Notes under the pieces: generated by a model
Told to the model about the DNA's origin: nothing
What the model saw: only the letters and a program-made list of their open reading frames with translations
The model's database searches: none
Translations under genes and position numbers: made by a program
Assembly (NCBI RefSeq): GCF_009849585.1
Contig: NZ_VCRN01000014.1
Span: 1-64,000, forward strand
Reading direction: 5' to 3'
Length of the DNA stretch: 64,000 bases
DNA from: Bacillus sp. ZZV12-4809
GTDB lineage: Bacteria; Bacillota; Bacilli; Bacillales; Cytobacillaceae
Shown here: one piece after another, positions 18,984-28,049 of the stretch
How positions within the stretch are numbered: the first letter of the stretch is position 1
Layout: the number at the start of each line of letters is the position of its first letter

Positions 18984-19166
18984 ATGACTAGTATGATTTC
19001 AGTAAATGTTAAAGAGCTAACTCAAGGAGAATTATTGTTGATTGAAACTTTGCGGAATCTTGAAGATCCTGATGAGTTGGTTCGCGCCTGTTGTGATGTT
19101 CAATCAATCAATATCAAGAATTGCTTGTTAAATATAGCTGCAGAAAAACTTAAAGGCATTTGTTGA
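18984..19166 (+). CDS. Small hypothetical protein, 60 aa
   Basis: A short helical protein containing three cysteines. The ATG at 18984 follows AAGAGGAG with normal spacing, nine bases after the DUF2325 stop. No family recognised. Confidence 0.55.
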   Translation: MTSMISVNVKELTQGELLLIETLRNLEDPDELVRACCDVQSINIKNCLLNIAAEKLKGIC

Positions 19167-19193
19167 ATAAATGATTAACCGGAGGATTTGCTA

Positions 19194-19337
19194 ATGTCTG
19201 ATAAAAGTGGGAAAAAGGCTTACATAGTTTTAGGGGTTTTATTAGGAGCCTTAATCATTACCGGATGTGGTAGTCAAGAAATTATGCCTGGAACAGAATT
19301 TAATGATAACCATAAAGCATTTTCAAATACGGCTTAA
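19194..19337 (+). CDS. Small lipoprotein, 47 aa
   Basis: A short secreted lipoprotein. It has a basic n-region (SDKSGKKA), a hydrophobic core and a lipobox IITGC with the cysteine near residue 26, leaving about 20 mature residues. The ATG follows CCGGAGGA. Plasmid transfer regions often carry such small lipoproteins, some of which act in entry exclusion or as pheromone sources; either role is speculative here. Confidence 0.6.
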   Translation: MSDKSGKKAYIVLGVLLGALIITGCGSQEIMPGTEFNDNHKAFSNTA

Positions 19338-19385
19338 CTTAATAAAAATATAGCTTATTCTTCGTATATTAGGGGGGAGAGAAAA

Positions 19386-19541
19386 TTGGATCAGCTTCAG
19401 TATCAAAAGAAAATTATAAGAGAGGAATATGGAGACCTAAAAAAGCCGACTGAAGAAGAAACAGTTAAAAAAGAATCCCTTATTTCCAGGCCAAAAAGGA
19501 GTAATAATCAATTTCTTTTTAGGAAGGGAGGAAGGGTCTGA
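19386..19541 (+). CDS. Small basic protein, 51 aa, coupled to topB
   Basis: A TTG-started frame with a very strong GGGGGGAGA ribosome binding site. It is highly charged. Its TGA overlaps the ATG of the topoisomerase gene by one base, so it probably serves to couple translation or as a topoisomerase partner. No family recognised. Confidence 0.5.
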   Translation: MDQLQYQKKIIREEYGDLKKPTEEETVKKESLISRPKRSNNQFLFRKGGRV

Positions 19542-21691
19542 TGGGGAAAGCACTCATTTGCGCTGAAAAGCCCAGTCAAGCAAAAGCGCTTGCTGCTCCA
19601 TTTCCTAATAAGAATATGAAAACACATATAGCCATTGCACCTTGTGTCATGTTCCCCGAAGGTGCAGTGGTTATTTGGGCTGTGGGACATATTCTAGAAC
19701 TTTATCGTCCTGAAGACTACTCAAAAGCGTACCAGGAATGGAGTTTAGATAACTTGCCTATTATTCCAAAAGAGTACAAGTTAAAGGTTATTGAAAGTAA
19801 AAGAAGCATTTTCAATAATTTTAAGAAGTTCTTAAAGGACCCCGACATTTCAGTTATCATACATGCTGCTGATCCTGGAATTGAGGGATGTTTATTATTA
19901 GATGAGATTTTCTACTATTTGAATAATAGAAAGCCAGTAAAAAGATTGTGGACTAGTAGCCTGACCAAAGATAGTGTGGTTGAAGCATTTCGTAGCATGA
20001 AGGACAATAGGCATTATCAGCATTATTATTATGCGGGATTAGCCCGACAAAGAGCCGATTGGTTAGTGGGCATGTCTGCTAGCCGAGCCTTAACTTGTCT
20101 GCTTAATCAAAAAGGAATTGAAAAAACATTTAGTGCGGGACGAGTACAGACCGCCTTAATGAGTATTATTTATCAGCGTGAAAAGGAAATTGAGAACTTT
20201 ATTAGTAAACCATATTTCGACCTAATCGGTGAATTTCAATTTGGAGAGGCCAAATTAAATGCCAAATGGTTTAGTAATGAATCAGAGCACATCTTTGACA
20301 TGGATGAAGATATGCTTGAAGCCTTTTCTAAGTATTGTCAAAGTCAACCAGCTATTGTTAATACCATTAAAAAAGAAGAAAAAAAGAAACGACCTCCTAT
20401 GTTCTACAACTTATCTTCCCTTCAAATGCATGCTAATCGTTTATATGGAATGACTCCCGCTAATGTTTTAGGTTTTGCTCAAGCATTATATGATAAATCC
20501 CTGATTACATATCCACGTTCCGACAGTCAGCACTTAACTCCTGGGGAAGCAGCTTGGATGCCAGTCATAATAAAAAATTTGGGAGAGCTGGAGAGCTATC
20601 AAGATTTAATAAAGGGAGCAACTCGAGATATTTCTCAAGATAAAAGATATGTGGATTCTGAAAAAGTAAGTGATCATTATGCAATCATATTGACGGAAGA
20701 AAAGGTAAACCCGCTTACTTTGCCAAAAGGGGAACAACAAATATATGACCTAATTGCTAAATCCATTATTGCCGCACACTATCAAGACTACATATACGAT
20801 ACTACTGGAATCATTATTACGGTTGCAGATAAATTTGGTTTTAGAAGCAGCGGGACCCTTGTTAAAGAAGAAGGGTGGAAAAAGATATATATGGGCCTTT
20901 CGACAAATTCGGGGGAGGAAGAGAACCAGTTACCAGATATAAAAGAAGGGGAAGTCGGAACAATGCTTTCAGGCCAAATTAAAGCTGGATCAACAAATCC
21001 CCCTTCTCGTTTTTCACTAGGAGACTTGATCAAAATTATGTGTAATCCCGCCCCATATTGCGCTGATAAAGAAGATTTTAAGAACTCTGAGTTGCAGCTG
21101 GGAACGGAAGCAACCAGGAGCGGCATCGTATCTATTATCACCAAGCGGTATGTAAATGTAAGCAAAAACCTAGTTTATATGCTGCCCGAGGGCCGTGTCT
21201 TAATTGAAGCATTAGGGGAAAACAACTATCTAACTTCTGTATTAACCAGCGGTAGGATGGAACGTTATCTAAAACAAATCCAAAAAGGAGAAGGTTCTGT
21301 TTCCTCCTTCGTTAAGAGAACGGAAGACATAACGAAAGAAATAGTTGAAAAACTTATTAAGGATGCCGCTTCTTGGAATTTTGTTGAATATGCCAAAGAT
21401 ATTCAAAAAGCTGAAGAAGTAGGTCTATGTAAAAAGTGCGGTGCACCAGTTTTAGAGCGTGAAACGTTTTACAGTTGTAGCAACTTTAAAAAGACAAACT
21501 GTGATTTCAGAATAAGCAAGGTTGTCGCGGGAAAACCGATCAGTAAGGAGAACATAAAGAAATTGTTTACTACTGGTCAAACCTCTTTAATAAAGGGATT
21601 TAAAAGTCAGAAGAAACCAGATAAAATGTTCGAAGCCTTTTTAGGTTGGGATGAGGATAAAAACAAACTTATATTTAAATTTCCGCAATAA
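19541..21691 (+). CDS. topB: DNA topoisomerase III (type IA)
   Basis: A 716-residue type IA topoisomerase of the plasmid TraE/TopB class. The TOPRIM domain starts with the catalytic glutamate in ICAEKPSQAK. The active-site tyrosine lies in LITYPRSDSQHL near residue 325. A C-terminal four-cysteine zinc ribbon is present (CKKCG, then CSNFKKTNC) near residue 630. It relaxes or decatenates DNA during plasmid replication and transfer. The TOPRIM second motif is unusual: the expected DPDREG reads DPGIEG, so the second acidic residue and the arginine are replaced. The rest is intact and of full length. Confidence 0.88.
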   Translation: MGKALICAEKPSQAKALAAPFPNKNMKTHIAIAPCVMFPEGAVVIWAVGHILELYRPEDYSKAYQEWSLDNLPIIPKEYKLKVIESKRSIFNNFKKFLKDPDISVIIHAADPGIEGCLLLDEIFYYLNNRKPVKRLWTSSLTKDSVVEAFRSMKDNRHYQHYYYAGLARQRADWLVGMSASRALTCLLNQKGIEKTFSAGRVQTALMSIIYQREKEIENFISKPYFDLIGEFQFGEAKLNAKWFSNESEHIFDMDEDMLEAFSKYCQSQPAIVNTIKKEEKKKRPPMFYNLSSLQMHANRLYGMTPANVLGFAQALYDKSLITYPRSDSQHLTPGEAAWMPVIIKNLGELESYQDLIKGATRDISQDKRYVDSEKVSDHYAIILTEEKVNPLTLPKGEQQIYDLIAKSIIAAHYQDYIYDTTGIIITVADKFGFRSSGTLVKEEGWKKIYMGLSTNSGEEENQLPDIKEGEVGTMLSGQIKAGSTNPPSRFSLGDLIKIMCNPAPYCADKEDFKNSELQLGTEATRSGIVSIITKRYVNVSKNLVYMLPEGRVLIEALGENNYLTSVLTSGRMERYLKQIQKGEGSVSSFVKRTEDITKEIVEKLIKDAASWNFVEYAKDIQKAEEVGLCKKCGAPVLERETFYSCSNFKKTNCDFRISKVVAGKPISKENIKKLFTTGQTSLIKGFKSQKKPDKMFEAFLGWDEDKNKLIFKFPQ

Positions 21692-21711
21692 AGAGAATAG
21701 GAGGAATAAAA

Positions 21712-22563
21712 ATGAATTCAGCCCTGCTTCACAATGGCCAAATTATTACCGCAGCTGAGTACAATCCAGATAAGAATGGCCAACGAATTAGATGCATTGA
21801 TAAAAGTTGTCATACCGACCTAATTTTTGTTCCTGGAACAGATTCATCTGTGCCTTACTTTAAAACAACCGGCAAGAACGATCATTCAAAACACAATGAA
21901 AAATGCGGATTTTATAGAATATTAACTTTTGAGGAAAGTATAAAAAAGGTAGAAGAATATCAATCTGACTTAATGGAGAAAGGCATAAAAGAAACCCTAA
22001 TTCGGCTAAATTTAAAAAAATTAGATCCTGATTATGTTGCAAGAACAGTTGAAAAAGAGGAGAGTATAAAAAAGGCGAAAGATCCAAATGAGGTAAAAGT
22101 GAAGCAGGAAAGCAAGACGCCTAACAGTATTGGTACTTTAAAGGCTATAGTTAAACTCCTTACTTCATATGAACCAGATACTTTGGCAACAATATTGGTT
22201 AGCATTAATGGGCGAAAAATTCCTCTTTCCCAGATTGTCATTAGCCATGATAAAGCACATGAATTAGCATGGTACGACCGAGCAGACCCTAACCTTAGTT
22301 ATTTTGTATACGGGGTTATCCAGAATGTTGTAAGAAGAGAGTCAGTGTATTATATTAACTTCGAGCCAATTAATGGGGTGGTTTTTAGTTTGGTTATATT
22401 CTCAAAATACTTTAAACACTTCACTTATAAAGATGAACAACTTATAGGAAGAAAAGTTTTAGCTTACGGTTCCCGATTAAAAAAGAATGAGTATAAGGGA
22501 AAAAATACGTCAGAACTTGTAATAAAATCAAATCAATACATAGAATTCTTAGGAAAGAACTAA
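21712..22563 (+). CDS. Zinc-finger hypothetical protein, CoiA-like N-terminus
   Basis: A 283-residue protein. Its first 65 residues resemble the small zinc-binding domain of CoiA-type proteins (C-x4-C near residues 28-33, then PYFKTTGKNDHSKHNEKCGFYR with H/H/C ligands). A lysine/glutamate-rich linker follows, and then a strand-rich domain of about 150 residues. No catalytic motif was identified. It follows topB by 20 bases with GGAGG, so it is in the same operon and may bind nucleic acid. Confidence 0.6.
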   Translation: MNSALLHNGQIITAAEYNPDKNGQRIRCIDKSCHTDLIFVPGTDSSVPYFKTTGKNDHSKHNEKCGFYRILTFEESIKKVEEYQSDLMEKGIKETLIRLNLKKLDPDYVARTVEKEESIKKAKDPNEVKVKQESKTPNSIGTLKAIVKLLTSYEPDTLATILVSINGRKIPLSQIVISHDKAHELAWYDRADPNLSYFVYGVIQNVVRRESVYYINFEPINGVVFSLVIFSKYFKHFTYKDEQLIGRKVLAYGSRLKKNEYKGKNTSELVIKSNQYIEFLGKN

Positions 22564-22588
22564 ATAGCTTATAGAGGTAGATGAAATT

Positions 22589-23117
22589 ATGAATTATCCA
22601 ATGGTAATAAGAAGAGAGCCTTTGTTTACAGGCTGGTTAATCGTTGTTTTCGCATTATTATTTTATAAATTACTTACACTACACCTTATTATAGGGCTGG
22701 CTATGGGAGCAATTTTTGCTGGTATATTATACTTAATGCTACAACACAAAATCATTGTTAAAGATGATCATTTTATTTACAAAGATTTTTCGCGAAACCG
22801 TGTTCAGTACCAGGAAATAAATAAAATATTTTTAAGGGTAGACAAGCACTATGGTAACAATAATTTAAGAAAATTTTGGATTGATGTAATCTTGACTGAT
22901 GGTAATCAATTCTGTATTCCTTCCTACCTATTTACAAACGAAGAAATCTAAAGATTTTTTCAATGTGGCTCTAAGTAAAAACACTGATATTATAATCAAT
23001 TCGAGTTTAATCGACTATATTTCCTCTAAGCAAACAAGTATAAAAAAGATAGGAAGCATACTTATAATGACCTTGTTTACATTAATGGTGATATTTTATT
23101 TGGTTAATGCTAATTAG
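22589..23117 (+). pseudogene. Membrane protein with PH-like domain, frameshifted
   Basis: Two hydrophobic segments lie near residues 17-55, then a bacterial PH/DUF-type strand region (KIIVKDDHFIYKDFSRN). Translation stops at 22951 after NEEI. The rest of the protein continues in another frame (SKDFFNVALSKN) and ends with a third membrane helix at 23117. One extra T near 22938 explains the break. Either a recent pseudogene or a sequencing error. Confidence 0.6.
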
Positions 23118-23257
23118 TGTTCTAACAATCACATTTGGTTCAAGACATCTAGTGTTTCCCCAATAATAAAAGTGAAGAAATTCTTCACATTTTTAAGTAT
23201 AATTGGAGTTATTGTCTTAGGGCATTAATTCTAGAGGCATATATACAGGGGGCAACC

Positions 23258-23440
23258 ATGGAAAAAACAACTGAAGTTTTTATAGACTTTGATTTCGACA
23301 AAATTTATGACTATAAAGAAATGCCAGATAAGAATAGCGGTCGATGTGATAACTGCAATAGTGCTCACTTCAAGAGTTCAGTGGGTGAAGGTAAATTTAT
23401 TAGAGAATGCTCAAGTTGTGGATTAAAGAAGTCAATTTAA
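23258..23440 (+). CDS. Small zinc-ribbon protein, 60 aa
   Basis: Two CxxC pairs (CDNC near residue 30 and CSSC near 51) make a zinc ribbon. The ATG follows CAGGGGG. The acidic N-terminus may bind a partner. No specific family is assigned. A terminator follows at 23477. Confidence 0.6.
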   Translation: MEKTTEVFIDFDFDKIYDYKEMPDKNSGRCDNCNSAHFKSSVGEGKFIRECSSCGLKKSI

Positions 23441-23476
23441 TTTATTAAACGTATACTTATTAATTTTAGTCCATAT

Positions 23477-23513
23477 GAACCCTTGGCACTTTAGCCAGGG
23501 GTTCAATTTTTAT
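23477..23513 (+). terminator. Intrinsic terminator
   Basis: An 11-bp stem with one wobble pair (23477-23487 with 23494-23504) is followed by a T run. It closes the backbone operon that ends with the zinc-ribbon gene. Confidence 0.82.
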
Positions 23514-23707
23514 CCCCAAAACGGCTCCCTATTCATATTATTGAACTACTAAATGATATTTGTGGCTGTCATAATGAATATATCAATAAAACAGTGCTAT
23601 TATTTGAATATTTCAATAAAATGCCAGTTTAGCATGACAATTCTACTATAATGATAGATGTATCTATAGATAAACAAGGAGGGTTAGAAAGGAAATATTT
23701 TAAATTT

Positions 23708-23734
23708 ATGATTAAGGATGTGTTTGCAGAATGA
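23708..23734 (+). CDS. Eight-residue leader peptide
   Basis: A frame reading M-I-K-D-V-F-A-E. Its stop overlaps the ATG of the secreted protein gene at 23731. GAAAGGAAA lies upstream of it, while the 23731 ATG itself lacks a good ribosome binding site. Translation coupling is therefore likely. Confidence 0.4.
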   Translation: MIKDVFAE

Positions 23735-24570
23735 AAAAGTGGTTAAAGCCTGGTTTTTCAATTTTTCTAGCAAGTTTATTAGTTTTGAGTTTGGCTCTTC
23801 CTGGATATGCTGCAGGGAAAGATGGTAAAAGTAAAACTAGCAATTTAGCTTTAGAAAAAATAAGTGAAATGCCTAAAGAAAAAAAACAAAGGGTTGAAGC
23901 AGCTCTTGATAATCCTAGCTTCAAAAACCGATCTGAACTATCAAAATCAGAAGCTGGTTTAGTAAATAAGGTTACTAAGTCACCTTCTACTTACCTAAAA
24001 GATGCAGATATTGTTAAGGATGAATCTGTTTTAATTTACGGAACAGAAAATCCAAATGTTGTAGTTTCGAATACAGATGGTTATGTTGAAGTGATTGAAA
24101 AAGTAGACGAAAACTCCTTTACTATAAATGGAGAGGTACATAAAATACAAGTCACTTCAGAAGAAGATCAAGTGAAGAATAAAGAAGAAGAACAAAATGC
24201 TATCGAAGCATATAGCAGTAGCAGTTGGGTTTCAGGTGGTAATCCAGGAGGTAATTGGTCTGTTATATGGTCAGGGTGGCGAAATCTTCATTTTGAGAAC
24301 ACTATAGGGACTTACACAGTAGGTGCCCTTGCAACAATTATTGGTCTGTTTACTTTACCAGTATTAACCTCTGCAATGATAGGCATTGCTTCAATCTTGT
24401 TAGGTTCTATATATACAAACTCGAGCGCAGCGCGACTTTACCAAATCAACTACAAACATCAATATCCGATTTACAAAAGAGAATATTATCAAGCTTATGC
24501 AGTTTGGGAAGGTAAGCAAATATATTTGGGTTACAAAAATATTTATTATCATAGAACTCCAGGTGTTTAA
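23731..24570 (+). CDS. Secreted protein with hydrophobic C-terminal segment, possible bacteriocin
   Basis: A 279-residue protein with a clear Sec signal peptide (KKWLKPGFS, hydrophobic core, cleavage near AAG). The mature N-terminus is charged and propeptide-like. A Ser/Gly/Trp-rich stretch lies near residues 165-190 (SSSSWVSGGNPGGNW), then a 30-residue hydrophobic segment near 200-230, then a tyrosine-rich basic tail. This layout suits a secreted membrane-active toxin or antimicrobial protein. The next gene, a small polytopic membrane protein, could be its immunity factor. No family was recognised, so the role is inference. A -10-like TACTATAAT lies near 23645. Confidence 0.5.
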   Translation: MKKWLKPGFSIFLASLLVLSLALPGYAAGKDGKSKTSNLALEKISEMPKEKKQRVEAALDNPSFKNRSELSKSEAGLVNKVTKSPSTYLKDADIVKDESVLIYGTENPNVVVSNTDGYVEVIEKVDENSFTINGEVHKIQVTSEEDQVKNKEEEQNAIEAYSSSSWVSGGNPGGNWSVIWSGWRNLHFENTIGTYTVGALATIIGLFTLPVLTSAMIGIASILLGSIYTNSSAARLYQINYKHQYPIYKREYYQAYAVWEGKQIYLGYKNIYYHRTPGV

Positions 24571-24698
24571 AAACCTAAGCTGATAAAATATGGGAGAGGA
24601 AACCCTTTCCCATATTTTTAATAATTTGAATATTAATACCAATAGAATCCACTTTTTATGCTACAATTTAGAAATACAACTGGGGAGGAGATTTTAAC

Positions 24699-25049
24699 AT
24701 GTATGTTTACGCAGTGTTAGTATTTCTAGCCTATTTAATTACGTACTTTATTTTAAAAAATAAGCTTGATATTAAAAGTAACGAAGGAAAATTACACCTT
24801 AATAAAACACATAAAATTACTGAAATAATAGTTGCTGCAATTGCATTAATAATTTTATTTTTAATTGGCTTTGTATTTGAATATGGTTTAAAACCACATT
24901 ATCCTGTTGTTATCCTTTCAGCTATTTTGCTTGTTCGTGCATTGTTTGAAAGAAAGTATTTGAAGGAATCTAAACGGCATATCTTAAGCATTTTAACTAG
25001 TTCAGCGTTATTTATTATGTTTATAGGGATTGAATTATTTTTTATATAA
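24699..25049 (+). CDS. Small membrane protein, DUF4181-like
   Basis: A 116-residue protein with four hydrophobic helices (about 2-20, 45-65, 70-85 and 98-115). A conserved-looking loop NKTHKITE between helices 1 and 2 fits DUF4181-type Bacillus membrane proteins. GGGGAGGAG precedes the ATG. It has its own upstream AT-rich region. As a neighbour of the secreted protein at 23731 it is a candidate immunity protein. Confidence 0.5.
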   Translation: MYVYAVLVFLAYLITYFILKNKLDIKSNEGKLHLNKTHKITEIIVAAIALIILFLIGFVFEYGLKPHYPVVILSAILLVRALFERKYLKESKRHILSILTSSALFIMFIGIELFFI

Positions 25050-25080
25050 AACTGCTTTTGATAAACACTAATTATAAAGA

Positions 25081-25236
25081 GGCTGGGACAGAACTAAATT
25101 GTCCGTTGTTAAAGCCGAATGATTTCTATTTTAAAAAGTAATAAAAATAAAAAAAACGAACTATTACGAAACTCTAAATCAGAATTTCGAATAATAGTTC
25201 GTTTTTTTCTTTGGTCGAAATGCTTTTGTCCCAGCC
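25081..25236. repeat. Palindromic element with nested bidirectional terminator
   Basis: GGCTGGGACA (25081-25090) is mirrored by TGTCCCAGCC (25227-25236). An inner 16-bp stem (25151-25166 with 25192-25207) has A and T flanks. Such GGCTGGGACA-bounded palindromes recur in intergenic regions of Gram-positive genomes. Here it separates two convergent genes and can terminate both. Confidence 0.7.
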
Positions 25237-25238
25237 CC

Positions 25239-25481
25239 TTAATCTTTATCTTTTTCCACCGGTCTATACTTACCCTCTGAAAGTTTCTCAACTAAATTAA
25301 ACTCGATCAACTTCTTCAAGGATAAATTACAGTAAGCAGCTGCATCGTATTTATCTCTTCCTACTTTAAGTCCTATCTCAGATGGTCCTACACCTGACTG
25401 CTTTTCTTTGTATAACTCACATAACGCTTTAAGGATATTCTTATCTTTTTCAGTAATTTGTTTTTTGGACTGTTGTGACAA
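25239..25481 (-). CDS. Winged-helix domain protein, 80 aa
   Basis: A small protein of one helix-turn-helix unit: KNILKALCELY, GPSEIGLKVG, LSLKKLIEFNLVEKL, then a wing (GKYRP). It could be a stand-alone transcription factor. On the minus strand the ATG at 25481 is preceded by AGGGAGGT. It ends inside the palindromic terminator element. Confidence 0.6.
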   Translation of the reverse strand: MSQQSKKQITEKDKNILKALCELYKEKQSGVGPSEIGLKVGRDKYDAAAYCNLSLKKLIEFNLVEKLSEGKYRPVEKDKD

Positions 25482-25663
25482 AATATACCTCCCTAGATAT
25501 GGTTATAAAGGAAAAGTAAAACAATAAGGGCTTATAAATCAAGTCATTTAGCAGATCTACATCAAATTGGGGAGGTTCGACTTACAACCTTTCCAATATA
25601 TTCAAAAGGAAATATAATGATATCTAGTTAAAAATTATAAATCTTTCCAAAGGAGTGTTAAGA

Positions 25664-25918
25664 ATGAGTAACAGAAATAGCAAATACGAACCGCTACAAA
25701 ATTTTTTAAAGTCCCAAAAGACCAAGAGTACTAAAATGACCTTTTAGAGGTGGAAGACATTCTTGGATTCACACTCCCAAAATCAGCCTATGAACGTGAA
25801 GCATGGTGGGATAGATCTGACACACACTCAGTCCTTCGCTTGGAAAAATGCTGATTTTATTGCAAAACCAAACTTGAAAGAAAAAAAGGTAGAGTTTATT
25901 AAGCACATAGAAGATTAG
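25664..25918 (+). pseudogene. DUF7662-like gene with two frameshifts
   Basis: The pieces read SKYEPLQNFLKSQ, then in another frame EVEDILGFTLPKSAY and EAWWDRSDTHS, then in a third frame ADFIAKPNLKEKKVEF. This is the order of the DUF7662 family (a small domain often fused to or beside restriction and defence genes). Two frameshifts near 25745 and 25850 break it. An AAAGGAG ribosome binding site is still present. Confidence 0.65.
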
Positions 25919-25977
25919 TTTTATAAAATAAGCTTCGTTAATTAGGCTACAATCACAAATAACAGTAGGGGCGAACA

Positions 25978-26229
25978 ATGATTAGAATAAAAAGTATAAA
26001 TGAATTTAATGAATATAGAAAAAATAAAATTGGTTATTTCCTTATAGAGGATAAACCAACGAAAATTAAAACATTACATAATGTAAGTTGTCCTCATATT
26101 AACATTAGATTTTTTGAACAAAAGGTCATCAATAATCAAGAAAAGAATGGAAGTTACTACTGGTGCGGAGGTTTTAAGGGAATCATAAGTGAAGAGGGCA
26201 TACGTGAGTGCCTAGTTTGTAAGAAGTAA
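25978..26229 (+). CDS. Small hypothetical protein, 83 aa
   Basis: A basic soluble protein with C/H residues (SCPHINIRF, YYWCGGFKG, ECLVCKK) that could bind zinc. The ATG is preceded by AGGGGCG. It lies among decayed genes, so it may itself be non-functional. Confidence 0.4.
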   Translation: MIRIKSINEFNEYRKNKIGYFLIEDKPTKIKTLHNVSCPHINIRFFEQKVINNQEKNGSYYWCGGFKGIISEEGIRECLVCKK

Positions 26230-26275
26230 TTATGCGACTACATACATCTTCAACGAAATGATCCCCTTAAATGGT

Positions 26276-26365
26276 ATAAAAGTAGAAGACACAAAAATCA
26301 TCCAGAAGAAACTGCGCAATTTAAAGAATTTTTTTAAATACGCGAATCCGATAAGAGGCAAATTT
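26276..26365 (+). pseudogene. Relic of an LXG-toxin C-terminus
   Basis: GAAGAAACTGCGCAATT and ATCCGATAAGAG match the intact toxin gene at 42816-42832 and 42893-42904, but the intervening sequence is largely deleted and out of frame. It is a decayed copy of a related toxin nuclease region. Confidence 0.6.
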
Positions 26366-26372
26366 TAAGAAC

Positions 26373-26400
26373 AGCTACCAAACAAGGTAGCTTCTTTTTT
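26373..26400 (+). terminator. Short intrinsic terminator
   Basis: A 7-bp stem (AGCTACC with GGTAGCT) is followed by a long T run. It ends the decayed region. Confidence 0.75.
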
Positions 26401-26714
26401 TGAGCAAGGGTATGTCTGGAATACGTATACCAGTAGCAATTGTATATTTAGATCTATATTATCATAATAATTTAGACTAAAAGATGGTGGTGATTATTAG
26501 TTTCTCTGTAGTTCGAACTAGATACATTGGTACTATTAGTACTATATCAATAAAGGTTTATGTTAAAATTAAATTATAATGGTAAATATTAGGTATTTCA
26601 TTTTCGTAAATACACGAATTGCTTGTTCTAATTAGTCAAAAAAAACTATGCCATATTCAATGTAAAATGTGAAATCCTGGAACTCAAATATAAAATTATT
26701 AGTAGGTGATTTAA
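26401..26714. other. AT-rich promoter region of the quorum-sensing regulator
   Basis: No gene is seen. The stretch is very AT-rich and holds several TATAAT-like boxes (for example near 26575). It separates the decayed genes from the biosynthetic cluster. Confidence 0.4.
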
Positions 26715-27944
26715 TTGAATTTTGGTCAAGTATTAAAACTACATAGGATCAAGCTCAAAATGACTCAGGCAGAAGTAGCTTCAGATATATGCTCAATTCC
26801 TCATTTAAGTAAAATAGAGAATGGTTCTAAGGAAGTAAATAAAGAAACACTTTTTCTTTTGCTGAAAAAGGTTGGTCTTAAATATGAGGATATAATAATA
26901 GACCAAAAGTTAGCTGTGGAAAAAATTAAACATTTGTCAAAAGAAATTTATTTCTGCAATTATAATGAGGCAAAAACTATATTAGATAATATTCGTCTTA
27001 AAGAAGAGCAGTACGTTAGTTATGGTCTTGGACCAAAAATATATTTGGAAATGTGTAGATACTTTATTCATGAAAATAATATCGAGTCGGCAAATAAATA
27101 TTATAAATTATTAACAAAAATGAAAAAATCCCTATTACCAGAAGAATTAGAATCCTTAACATTTATACAAGGGCTTTTAGCTTTAAAACAAGGTAACTTG
27201 ATAGAATCCTTAAGGTATTTCAATAAATGCTTGGATTATAACTCCTTAGACCAGGGTGATGTACAATATTATTTTGGGCTTGTAAGTGGTAGGACCGGAA
27301 ACTTTGGTGAAGCTATAGAGGCAGCGATTAAAGCAAAGGGATTATTCATGCAGACTTACAACTATAAGCGAATTAACCACGTAAAGTTACTACTTGGAAT
27401 AACATTAGCGGAATTAGGGACTTACAATAAAGCAGAGTTATATTTTAAAGAAGTAATTTATAACTCGAAGATATTAAAAGATAAAGAAATAGAGTCTATA
27501 GCTAGTCATAATTATGGACTTATTTTGAAAAAAAAGGGCGACTATAAGCTAGCTAAAGAAATATTAAATGAAAGTTTAAATTTTCATAAAGATAATAACA
27601 AACAAGAGAGATACCTGGATAACCTAACCGAACTGGCTGAAATATATATTATAGAAAAAGAAGATATTAGCAATTCTTTAATTGAAGAAATACTTTTATT
27701 ATCTGATCTTCACAAGAAAGATGAGTATTTTCATATTTTTTATATCTACAAACTTTTATTAAAAAAAGAATATGAGAAGATGGAGGAATATATCCTCAAA
27801 GAAGCGATTCCCTACTTTGAACTACACAATCAAAAAAAACACTTAATATTTTGCTATAGAAAACTAGAAAAATATTGTATAGATAGTTTTACACTCAGTG
27901 AAATTAAGAGCTTATTTAAAAATTCAATTTCTTTATTCGAATGA
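26715..27944 (+). CDS. RRNPP-type regulator: XRE helix-turn-helix plus TPR repeats
   Basis: A 409-residue regulator. Residues 4-60 form an XRE-type helix-turn-helix (KLHRIKLKMTQAEVASDI, SIPHLSKIENGSK). The rest is a series of TPR-like helical pairs, for example around residues 150-185, 195-225, 235-260 and 275-300. This is the architecture of PlcR, NprR and related receptors that bind secreted signalling peptides. The TTG start is supported by TAGGTGAT. The gene opens the biosynthetic cluster, and a matching peptide-precursor gene lies at 30649. It most likely activates the cluster at high cell density (inference). Confidence 0.8.
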   Translation: MNFGQVLKLHRIKLKMTQAEVASDICSIPHLSKIENGSKEVNKETLFLLLKKVGLKYEDIIIDQKLAVEKIKHLSKEIYFCNYNEAKTILDNIRLKEEQYVSYGLGPKIYLEMCRYFIHENNIESANKYYKLLTKMKKSLLPEELESLTFIQGLLALKQGNLIESLRYFNKCLDYNSLDQGDVQYYFGLVSGRTGNFGEAIEAAIKAKGLFMQTYNYKRINHVKLLLGITLAELGTYNKAELYFKEVIYNSKILKDKEIESIASHNYGLILKKKGDYKLAKEILNESLNFHKDNNKQERYLDNLTELAEIYIIEKEDISNSLIEEILLLSDLHKKDEYFHIFYIYKLLLKKEYEKMEEYILKEAIPYFELHNQKKHLIFCYRKLEKYCIDSFTLSEIKSLFKNSISLFE

Positions 27945-27969
27945 AGACAAATATATCTCTGCCCTAATT

Positions 27970-27983
27970 AAAATTTTCCCAAT
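27970..27983 (+). promoter_or_regulatory. Shared 14-bp box, copy 1
   Basis: AAAATTTTCCCAAT, identical to 30916-30929. It lies 67 bases before the ribA-like start and is followed by TATGAAAATT, giving partial dyad symmetry (AATTTTC with GAAAATT). It is a candidate operator of the 26715 regulator. Confidence 0.5.
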
Positions 27984-28049
27984 ATGAAAATTCATAATTT
28001 TCTATTATTCTCAAGTTATTAATAGTATTAATATTAAGGAGGGAAAAAT

